Source: Apoderus coryli
Taxonomy: Eukaryota > Arthropoda > Insecta > Coleoptera > Attelabidae
DNA length: 64,000 nucleotides
NCBI GenBank assembly: GCA_911728435.2
Contig: OU452198.1
Span: 13,674,001-13,738,000 of the forward strand
Reading direction: 5' to 3'
Part shown: positions 34,901 to 46,900 of the stretch, piece after piece
Layout of the letters: every line of letters starts with the position of its first letter
How positions within the stretch are numbered: position 1 is the first letter of the stretch
Made by a program: the position numbers and the translations under genes
Notes under the pieces: model-generated
What the model was told of the DNA's origin: nothing
What the model saw: only the letters and a program-made list of their open reading frames with translations
The model's database searches: none

Positions 34901-37900
34901 GAAAACTAAACACTGAATATATTTGTCTAAATCGGGTAAGGAAACAGCAACACTAACTACAGTGCCACCGTTTTGTGTCATAGCCGGGAGTTAAATAACA
35001 TATAGGTAACCTATACAATTGTGTGGTTTTTAGGAACAAAGTCCTGGGATCCAACACGAAGAGAAACCCAGCATAATTATAGCATATGCCAAACTTAAAC
35101 CTTAACCTAACACAAAGTTTCGCTACAACGATACCACCGCCGTCGTATGCTCCCAGAATGGAGATGTATGATCCGGAGCTTCCCCAAGAGTGCCGAACTC
35201 GACTTCCAGCCACTCAGAGGCCTACAACCAGGTAACGGTCTTGTATAAGAGGATGTAAAAAGACAGGTATGCGTTGCGCGACCCGGGTTCAGCAGCGGGA
35301 GGCCTCGTTCACATACCCTCCAGTTATAGTGCCCCAGGAAGACCTTCACAGGGACAACCCCAATCCGAAACCACACATTTCCCCACGGTAGCACCGTTCC
35401 AACGAACAAGAGAACTGAAAAATAATGAAACCAAAACGTACGACACAAGATAGGAAAGAAAACGAAGATATGGAGCCTCTAGTCGCTTGTTCCGAAACAA
35501 AAACAAGTAGCGGTTGTTCCTGCGAATGATACTGCCACAGATCTCCTTGCCAACGATTCAGCGGAGCTCAGGTGAATCGCAGTAGCAGCCCCCAGCGTCA
35601 TCGTCCGGTCCAATAAACTGGAACCACTCCCTCAACGACTCGCCAAGCACTGCCCCCCGTCAACCACCCTTCCGAAGAATCTCGCCATTCAAAGCAGCTG
35701 TCAAAAACCCTGTGGCACCCATCGAGCCGCAAGCCGTTCAAAAAGGGGAGAATGAACAAGGCTAGCAGACTACCAACTAAACAAAACGAACTAAAACGGA
35801 AGTATGACAACAAACACAAAGAAAAAGGTAAGTCATAATGACTTAAAATGCATAACGCCTACCAAGATGTTCAGATAGTCAATTTCTAACGTTAGCAACA
35901 TTGTTACAGATCCGATGTTAGGCTGTAACCTATGGTAACATCATTCCTAGATAAGATACCATTCAAAAGCTCCCACCCGGTATAGAATTCAACATTAAAT
36001 CCGCATGAACTCTATCAAATACCCAATAACCAATATCAATAAGGACGAAAACCAACCCGAAGATCACCGAGGACACATTCTCCACAGGTATGTACACTTG
36101 AAATATTTACAAAATAACTAAAAGTAGCTTGGCACGTTTTCAGGAACTTTATAAACAAGGTTTGAGGAGGGAATCATTGGTACTATGATGGTAATCTATA
36201 TAATGAGTGAACTATAAGTACTAGCCAAGGTGAATAAATATGGAAAAGTAGTACCTAGAAAAATGTGTTTTATTTAGTTGAAAAGTGAGGTAGGCAGTTA
36301 AACTTGGTAAGTACTTAGGTTGTAACGCGCGGAAGCGGCTTAAGTGTTTAAAATTGTAACGGGACGGAATTTTACCGTTACAAGCCGTCTATTATAATAC
36401 TGTTAACGTGACATGTACAGGGTGGTCCAAATTGGACACTTTTGACAGGAAACACCGATTTCTAAAGGAGTTAGAAGAAAACTAACTTACATGTCAAAAG
36501 CTCGATTTTCAAACGAAATCAAATGCCTAAAACCACAGCTCGATATCTTGAACCGATTACAAGATACAGGGTGGTTTTGCAGATCTAATTCCTACAATTG
36601 GACTTTGGAAAATCCACATATTACGATGGAGACACAGAAGCAGGGCCGATACAGCTTTAACGTTTGGGTCGGTATTTTCAGAGGAAGGTTTATTGGTCCC
36701 TATATCTTTGAGGGTAGCCTTACAGCAGCGCGATATCTGAAAATATTTCGATATTTGATTTCGTTTGAAAATCGAGCTCGTGACATGTAGGTTAGTTTTC
36801 TTCTAACTCCTCTAGACATCGGTGTTTCCTATCAAAAGTGTCCAATTTGGACCACCCTGTACATAACCCTTTAGGGATTTTTTTTTATTTTACGATTTCA
36901 GAAGAAAGCGAGATATCGACTAGTAGCATTTATCGAATTTTGAGAAGAAGCCACTTTCGACCTTATAAACCGAAATTCATTTCTACACTGAAGGAACGTG
37001 ACTTGGATCTCAGGAGGAGGAGGAGAACATGGATTTTTTCCGAACATATCCTTTGGACAGATGAAGTCACTTTTACTCCAAATGGCATTGTATGTAAGTT
37101 CGCAAAACTGTAGGTGGGGGAAAAATCCCCATTTAATCATAGAATGTCGCAACCAGTACTCACTTAAAACAAATAATGTGTTGTGTGGAATGATAAACAA
37201 TTATCTTTACGGTCCTTGTTTTATTCCGTGAGAACTTAAATTCTGGACAGAATTTAGAATTTTTAAATAATGAATTGACTGATTTTTTTGACGAATTTCC
37301 CCTGCATATCAGACAATACTTATGGTACCAAATGGACGGTCTGCTAAGTCATTCAACAACAGCAATTAACAATTTCTTGGATCACTAAGAATAGCAATTA
37401 ACAATTTCTTGGATCACAAGTTTAATGGGAGATGGATTGTTTGTCCGATTATCATTGGTCAGCGAAGTCCCCAGATTTGACTGCGCTGGATTTTTTCTTT
37501 TGGGGGTACTTAAAAGAAAAAGGTCTATGCTAAACGTCGTTTTCGGAATATCGAAAAACTGCAAAACACTATAAGACAAATTGCAATGCGAATACCTGTT
37601 CAATTTTTAGTAAATGCTTAGAAAGATGTTTCAAGACGGACCATATTGTGGATGGAACGGGAAGACCGACATACGGAAGTCTGAATTTCCTTAGTATTAT
37701 ATTAGGCTTATGTTTTATAATAAACAAATAATAAAAAATAGTATTTCTCGTGACATTGTTGTTTTTTGGCAAGTTGACTATTTAGACATGTTCACTATTT
37801 AAAACAATAAGGCTACTTATTTGTAAAATTACAAAAATTATATCAACTTTGTATATTTCCAAGTTTTCATTTTGATATTTCCAAAAAACAAACTAACAAA

Positions 37901-40900
37901 GACAACAAATTAAGTATTTTACTAAGGCGTTACTTATCATCATCAGAATTTACTCGCTAACGAGTATGAATTACTCCAACTCGGGGATTTCTGTTGTGAA
38001 CCCTAAGATGACTAAACAAACCGATCTGCGAGCCACAAATTTCGTCACAAAACTGACAAACCCAATCACCACCATTTACCGGCTGTTGTAGGTGCGCTGC
38101 CCCATCGATGGGTTCTCTCTCCCTTCAACGCTGCCTCTTTGCATCCTCATGTCGTCGACGCTGCTCCTCAAAGACTTAATGACACTCGTAAATGATACGC
38201 CTCCATCTCGGTCGGTTGTTCGCGATCTGCTCCCAGTTGTTCTTCACATCTAAGCCACACTTCATGCTGGTCTTAAGAACATCTTGTACCTCTTTTGCTG
38301 CGCTCCTTGATTTCATAAGCCGACCTTAAGCTGTGAATAAAGAATTCTCTTTGGAAGGCGTTTCGTTGGCATGCGGATTACGTGGCTACTCCATCGCAGC
38401 TGGTGCCTGACAATAATCACCTCAATACTAGTTGTTTCAGCTTGCTCCAGATCGCTGATGTTCGTTAGTCGGTCCTGCCATTTAATTCCAAGAATTCTTC
38501 TAAGAGATCGTTGATGGTCCAAGGCTCGATGTTATGATTATAGAACAGTCTCATACTCAGATGGCCAAAAGATGCGCTTTCCCATCTTATACGATGCTGA
38601 ATCTCATCATCGATATTTGCGTTCGCCGCGAGAATGCTGCCGAGGTAAGAGAAACTCTCAATGTTCACAGCTATACGTAAGGGTAGGAACTACAATAGCA
38701 TTATACACTCGCAACTTAGGTCGAACTTCCATGTTCTGATTATCGAAGACTTTCGCCGTCAGACGGCCAAAAGATGCACTTGCGCTGCCGAGGTAAGAGA
38801 AACTCTTGATGTTCTCAAGTCTGTCTCTATTAACTCGAATATGTGGTGGGACAGCCACAGTGTTATAGGTAGAGAATCTGTATTTTCTTTATATTCAGTT
38901 CAAGCCCGATACTCCTGTATGCGATGTTTTTTAGTATATATTGTATCAGCTAGGACAACATTATCATCCGCATATTGAAGCTGATGTGGATACGATCTTG
39001 GTCCCAGCTTGCAGTCTATTAGGGTTGAAGAGTCCGCCGCCATCAAATCTGTAGACGATCTATATTCCTCCCGGCAGTTCATCCTTAATAAGTTGAAAGA
39101 CCGCTCTCACAATATGCCACAACCCGGCTTTACGCCAGTTGCTATTGGAGGCGTTACTAGGTGTTAAATGAAGTAGAATTTTAAAGTTTTTGTTTTATTT
39201 GCTAAAGAATGTAAATAGACCAGCTTCATCGCAGGTAGCTCAAACTTTGTACTTGGACATAAAATGGCATTAGAAACAACTTTTTTAATAAGTTTTTTTT
39301 AAATGCCATATTTCTTAAAAAAAAGTGATTTTGACAGAACATAAATCATTTTAGCGCGCGAGCCTGCATGATTTTTCATATAATTTGAAGCAGAAGCTAA
39401 TGCCATAGCATACATTCATCAAAACGACTATATTGTCGGCATTTAGAAGTGGGAAACTGACCTTCATAACAGCTACAGTGCGGATGTACTCGAAAAACCA
39501 ACCGGGCGAACGGATTCTTAGACTGCTACGAATATGCGCATACACCAGTACTTTTGATTTTGGACAGAGTGATTTTGCTGTATATATGCTGTGCTAATGT
39601 TAATTTATTTAAATTTAATAATAACAAAATTTAAGGCGGACGAAACATGTCTGCAAATAATTTGAGTAAATAAAATAAACATTTTTGTGAAGTTGACGGT
39701 TGTTTTTTTTTCGTATTATAACGCATTACAAAGTCTACGAGCTGGTATCTACCTTAACTAGGAATATAGATTTAAAACTTTTCTTACCCGACATAATTCC
39801 GATGCATATTCCTTTTCATAGTCAAAATCCGGCAGCAAGTATGAGAATAGATCAATTTCCATTTCATTATTTAAATATGTTTTATAATATTTGACAAACA
39901 AATCGTCGCAATCGCGGACCTCAACTAAAAATTAAAAACGAACAACATTAAATAATGTTTAACAACTTACATTAAAAAATATACGGGGTGATTAAAATTC
40001 GAGGTCCACCATGGGGATCTTGCTAGACGGTATAGGGTATGTGTAAATTTCGCAAATTTCTGAGAGCAACAAAAAAATATCAAAAGCACACCTTCAAAGC
40101 AACTTTTTCTTTTCAACAATGTGGTAGTTAAATATTTTAATTCTGACGTTTCGTCTTCTATCAAACATAATCAACATCATCATTACAAAAATGTATAATA
40201 TGCTTGTATCTTCTCTTGTCTTGTTTCCAATGACCGTATCTATAACAATTCTAATATCTCAAAGAGTTGACATTTTGCATTTAAATTATGTTTGCATTAT
40301 TTTTACTGCTGGCGTTAACATTATTCTATGCTGGCGTTAGCTATGCATTGGATGAGTGGGACATTTTGCAATCTCTTTTAATTATTATTCTAAGAATAAA
40401 GTAAGATGTACACAAGCGTCTAGAGTCTGACTATGGTGGCGTATGATTGGCCGGTTGAAAAAGTCCATAGCCATATTTTCGCTTCGCGATATTCGGGGCA
40501 TTGACAACCCTCCAGGAGTTAAGTTTTTGGGCACTGTACTTGATGAGAGATTGTGTTGGGATCAGCATGTTCATGTTCGATCTATGCTTGGCCTAAATTA
40601 TCGCGGATGTTAAGGAACATTTTAAAATTCTAACCCTACCTAGTCTATAGATATCGGTATCTCTGTTACACGTGAGAAGTCACATAGATGAGTATGTATT
40701 TGCCAACGATGTGCATGCTCATAATGCTAGGCATCGAAATAATATCTTTGTTGATTTCACGCGATTGTCAAGAAGCAGAAATGCCTTAAATTACTATGGC
40801 CCTGTGTTCTATAACAAAATGCCGAATGAATTAAGAACATTATCAACATCAAGTTTTTCAAACAGGGTTAAAGAGTTTCTACTTTTATAGTGTTCATAAA

Positions 40901-43900
40901 TTTTTAAACTGTACAAATATATTTTAATGTGTAATGTTTGTTCTGTATGTCACAAATTTTTGTCTTTACTGTATTTATTGTATTGTAGTTTATTTACTAA
41001 GTATATGTTTTTTCTTCTTTGTTTGACGTGTGTAAAACCATGTTGGTTTGAAAGCACCAACATATTATTGTTAATATCTGTGCATCAACATATTATTGTT
41101 AATATCTGTGCATTTAATTACGTAAAAACTTGTATTTTTGTGAATATGAATTATAAAGAATTGTAAGAAGTGAAAATATAATATCTCTACTACTTCCTAA
41201 CATAAAGAAAGACTGGATTACTATCGAGAAATTTGATAAACAGTGTTTTTGTGTGATTAAAAAATTGTAAACAAGGTGGGAATATTGTTGATTTTATACG
41301 CGTGGTGTTGCCAGATTGTACCATATAGTGAAACACAAATATGCCGGAAAACGATTCATGTGATGTATGTAACAAAGTCGCTGATCATGATGATGATGGG
41401 TTGCTGTGTGATATGTGTCTCATCTGGAGACACCGTGAATGTTTGGGATTATCAAAGAGGGCCTATGAAAGAATTGGAAAGCTGAAGGAAAGCTGGTATT
41501 GTGAGCAATGTAAAAATCAAAATCGCGTCAATCTTGGCAACAATACACAGCGGCCTAAAGATTATACTATTGCTGATGTTATGGCTAAGTTGCACGAAAT
41601 GGATGAAAAGTATAATATATTATTTATGAAATATAATGAGCAATTGAAAATAAATGAGGACCTTGGAAAAGAACTCAAACAAATAAAGGGTCAATTAAAT
41701 AGAAATGAACAAAAAGAATTGGAAAATAATATAGTGATTCACGGGGTGCCCTATCGAAGAAATGAAAATATCCAAGATATGGTAAAGAAAATTGGAAATC
41801 AACTACAGGTAAACATAACCAATCAGGAGTTCATTGCTGTTCGAATTGGAAAAGATGAAGCAAAGAGAAGTCCAATTAAGGTGATATTTCAAAACAGGGA
41901 AGTAAAAAAAACTGTGATGAGGTCTCCGAGAAAAGTACATCTAGAGACTGAGAGCTTGGGATTCAACGAAAAAAATAAAATATTTATAAATCACGATCTG
42001 ACAAAAGCCAACTTAAACCTATTTAAGACCGCACAAAAATTCCGAAAAGAAAATAACTATAAATATTTATGGATTAGTGATGGTAACATATTACTAAGAA
42101 AAGAGGATGGTAGCAGGATCGTGCGCATTGAAAGTGAGGATGATTTAAAAAACTAAAATCAGATCAGAAGCAATTAAATGTAGTATATCTAAATATTCAG
42201 AGTATACGAAACAAGTTCGACGAAATTCAATGTCTTGCAATAAAATACAATTGTGATATTCTAGTTTTAGTGGAAACCTGGCTGTGTGAATATGAATGTG
42301 CTTCTTATCAACTGAACGGTTACTCGTCGTTACATTCATGTCGTGATAAACGGGGAGGCGGTGCCTCAATATATATAAAGAAGGGCCTTGATTATCATGA
42401 ACTCAAAAAATCACCATCGACCGAAAATTACAGCTGGATATGTGCAAAGATTGGTGAGAATAACTTAAAAATAAGTGCAATATATAAACCTCCCTCCTAT
42501 GATCATCGTGCATTCATGGATCATATAGAAAATATAATCATAGAATATCCTAAAGATCATATTATTTTGGGTGACTTTAATATTGATTTGCTGGAAAGTG
42601 AAAGTGCTATTGTAAGAAGTTACAGGAACGCGTTGTTTCTAAACAATTTTCGAATTCTCAATAAAATAAGTATAGTGAGTGCCACTCGTGTGACTGACAG
42701 TTCTAACAGTCTGATAGACCATGTTATTTGTGAAATAGAGAACTAAAAGAAAATGTGTGATTGATGTCAAGGAAAATTGTCTTTCAGATCATAGAATGAT
42801 TGCTCTCTCGGTTGCCAATAAATTACGAATACATAAGCAAAAGGTAATATATAATCAAACATATATAAATTATCGCAAAATGAAAGAAATATTCCATCAG
42901 CGGATTCACAGACTTGATATTGGTTCATTCCAGCAGCTTATAGAGACTGTGCAGAGTTGTAAACAAGAGAGTGAGTATGTAAGAGTTGTCAAATGTCGGG
43001 AAAACAACACCTGGATAACACCAGAACTCATTGACCTTATGCGTGAGCGTGATAGACTATATAAAAAAAATCAGAGGAACAGAGAAGCGACTTGCGAATT
43101 TGTTTCCCTAAAAAACAAAATTAACAACAAAATAAAGACACTAAAAAATGCATATTTTAGAAATAAGTGGGAAAAAACGGGAAACGACTCTAAAAAACAG
43201 TGGCGATTCATAAATGAACTTATAAATAACAAAAACTGTCGGACTGAAATTAAAAAAGTTATTGTTGATAATGTAGAGTATGATGATCAATTGGATGTGG
43301 TGGATCAATTAAACGAACATTTTGCTTCAGTGGGTAAAAATATAGTTGTAGATATAAATAAGGAAATAGAAGGTCTTCAATATCAGTTACTCTTCAATGA
43401 AATTTGTTGTGATAGAAGCATGCATGTTCAGTTAACTAATGAGGTAGAAATTAGGGAAATTATTTTAGGATTAAAAAAAAATTCAGCACCAGGGCATGAT
43501 CAAGTAACGGTACAAGATATCAACAACTTAATAGATATGATAGATCGAATTTTATGTAAATTAATTAATAATGTTCTTGTAACAGGCTGCTTCCCAGATG
43601 AACTTAAAATTACTAGAATTAGTCCTATTTATAAGAGTGGAAATAAGTGTTGTATGAGTAATTATAGACCGATTAGTGTAATTAGCGTGTTGTCAAAAAT
43701 CTTGGAAAAAATATTGAAAAAAAGAATGTTAAGTTTTATCGAAAAGTTCATTAGTAGGGATGAATTTCAGTATGGATTTATTGAAAATAGTAGTACCCTT
43801 AGTGCGAATATCGATGTTTTGAATCAAATTTCGAATAAGTTGGATAAGGGAAGAGTGGTTGCTGCTTTTTTTGTTGACTTGAGCAAAGCATTTGATGTAG

Positions 43901-46900
43901 TTAGTATAGATATTCTTTTGCATAAGTTGAATAGAATGGGTTTTCGTGGGAACATATATAATATTCTAAAATCATATCTCCAGAATAGAAAACAGTATGT
44001 AAAGCTGGACAAAGTTACCAGTGGAATCCTAAAAAACATGTGCGGAGTTCCACAGGGTTCGGTTCTCGGTCCTTTGTTGTACTCATTGTATGTACTAAGT
44101 TTAAAATCTGCAGGACTTAGGGGTCGATATTACACATTTGCTGATGATACTGTTTTACTTTATGATGCGGAAAATGTTAATGATTTAGAAATAATGGTAA
44201 ATAATGATTTGAGTCGGTATGCTGATTGGCTGTTGTGTAATAAACTTAAAATTAACATTCATAAGACAAAATTTATATTGTTTAAGCAGAAAAATAAAAT
44301 TGTACCATGTTCAAATATAAAAATAAATAACATCTTTATTGAGGAAGTGTCTCATGTGAAGTATCTAGGACTAATGATAGATAATAAACTAAATTGGAAT
44401 GAACATATTAGCTATTTAACAAACAAAATTTTGCCGATCGTCAGTGCGGTATACAGGGTTAGACATTACATAGGCAAAAAAACCAAAATGAACATATATA
44501 ATGCATGTTTTCTGTCTCATCTGCGATACCTAATACCTGTTTGGGGAACATGTGGAGTGGTTAATTTCAATAATTTGCAGATATTGCAAAATAAAATTTT
44601 AAAAGTATTGTTTGAATATAATATTCTTACTCATGCAGAAGACCTTTATAGGGAGTTGGGTGTCTGCAGGTTGCGCACAATAATGGAATTTGAGCAGTGC
44701 AAATTAGTACATAGGATCATAAACGGAAAACAAAAATCAAACTTAAAGTTAGTATTCTTGAATAGCATTCACTTCTATGATACTAGAACATCTCATAATG
44801 TTTATCAGCATAATGTACGAACAAATAAAGGATTGTTTAATCCAATTTGTCAGGGAATAAGTGCATACAATGGGATCCCACAGGAAATTAGAAGTATGAA
44901 AAATGAGAGAAAATTTATAAAACATTTAAAGATTTTTTTCAATATGCGCATGTAAAATTAATTGTAATTTTGTTTTGTTACTTAATTTAAGAACACTGTT
45001 GGTGAATAACCTAGATTGGGTAGGGTAAGGATTTGTTGTTGTTAAGTTTATTCTTGTTGAAGTTGTTTGTTGTCAAATATTTATTAGGTTAATATCTTCA
45101 AGACCAGTGTTACATACACTGATTAGAAGATCAAGTTATTGTTAATAATGTGTATTATTGGCTGAATAAAGTTTATTTTCAAAAAAAAAAAAAAAAAACG
45201 ATTTATTTATTTACGACCTACCTTTATCGTCTGACATATTTCTTTGACATTTGTTAATACATATGTCAACACAAATTTGAGTAGTTTCTTTCCGGCTACT
45301 ATCAAAATTTAATAAATTTGTCCTGTTTTTATCCATACTATGAAATATACTATCTAATACTTTCATATGTTCATTACATACAATAATATTTATTTTTGAA
45401 TCCTGGAATTAAAAATTTAAACAAAATTAATAATCTTATGTTGTAGTTTGTAGTTAACGTTTCTAGTAAATTAGCTGCCATCAGTATTCTTAACTCCAGG
45501 CAGAAGGATAAATGGTCTCCTGCTAGCGTTTTGTGTTTACACTATTTTCATTTCTCTTTTTACGACTGGTGTTATCTATACATTGGATTTGATCGGCCTC
45601 TTTATGGTGAGATATGCATGGTACTAGTTTACATATATCTGCTGTTGTATATCTCATTGTGATTAAATGCAGACCGATATTGTAGATGGGCAACGACTAT
45701 GGTACTCTGACGAGCTCATAATAAGAGCGAGACGAATGCGGCAGTATCTGTCGACCCATGCCTCGGTCTGGTTCTACTGAATTAGACTGAGGCCCTGCTA
45801 ATTTAAACAAACTCCCTTGTTTAGGTACAACCAGTCATTTTGTCCGCTATGCCACGAAATTATTTTTCATTATAAGTATGTTAATAACAATTAGAATTAA
45901 AGGACCAGTTTGTCATTATTGCATCGCATCGTTCGGCATGCAATTGGTTCAAAATCATTTTTATGTTGATAAGATATTGCAAAACTCGGTCGGTATCACA
46001 TTATTATGGGTCGGTTTTGAGGGATTCCGAAACCAGTGGCGTGTAAAAATTTTTTCAATTTTTCAAGAACTTGTGAATAAAAAACCATTTACAAGTGTAT
46101 TGAACAGAAAAGGCAGACATCAAAATAAACTTTACTTAATATGCTAACGAGTTTTAATTGTCTTCTGAGGATGCTACCATTGTTAGCGAAACGCGTGTCG
46201 AGAATTTGGTGAAGTGGTAAAACATGTTTTAGTTCAGTGTTCTAATCATGCATTATCTTAACGAACACAAAAGTAAAGTAAATATCGCTATTCCTAAACT
46301 ACAGTTAACTTACCAACAGTATTTGAAGTAAATTTCTCAAACAATCCAATTGTTCATTATTATTTGAATAAACTTCCAACAGATTCAATAAAACTTTATT
46401 TAGTAAATTTGAGTTACCAAAATGTTCTGTGTCCAACAAAACATCAATGAAATCGACATAATACTGAATAATATTTGGATGTTTAGGTGGTTGCTCCATA
46501 AAAATTGTCTTTAAAATACTCAAACCAATATCTTTGATACGAACAATTTCTTTATACATCCTAAATAATTCTTTTAAACATGATGTATAAAATGAATTCT
46601 TTACACATTCTCTATACATATACATCAATGTTGACTTAGCATTTTGCATAAATAGCAAACTAATTTCTTTAGCTAACAGGTCTTTATCGTAATTCTCATT
46701 CAATTTGTTGAAGATCAACAATAGTTCTGGCTCAATATCATTGTTTAAAATATGCTCTATTCCATTGTTAAAGAAATGGCGTGTAATTGCTATTAGCAAA
46801 CTCTTCATATTTAAATTCACAGCACATTTTAATATAAGTTCCCGGGCCTTTTCATCGACTTTGTTACTGTTTATAATACAATTGAGTGTTAATAATCTAT

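Larger units (their letters stand above)
41190..45198 (+). mobile_element. Nearly full-length LINE with poly(A) tail
   Basis: Two overlapping coding regions (ORF1 41341-42156, ORF2 42147-44955), AATAAA near 45162 and an 18-base A run ending at 45198. It lies in the long last intron of the minus-strand gene, in the opposite orientation. The 5' edge is not visible and is only estimated; no target duplication was found. Confidence 0.8.

Noticed and set aside
34516..35819. Minus-strand open frames of 60-113 residues.
   Set aside because: No domain, low-complexity Cys/Leu-rich translations expected from the A/C-skewed strand, and frames overlap each other.
37930..37960. CATCATCAG motif like the minus-strand CTGATGATG of the hammerheads.
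   Set aside because: No GAAAC/ACATGT partner, and the stretch is the 3' side of the RTE-like LINE.
40130..40190. GACGAAACGTCAGAATT-type sequence on the minus strand, resembling the GAAA-stem III side of a hammerhead.
   Set aside because: The upstream part (TTTGATAGAAG) does not fit CUGANGA and no stem II forms, so I did not call it a ribozyme.
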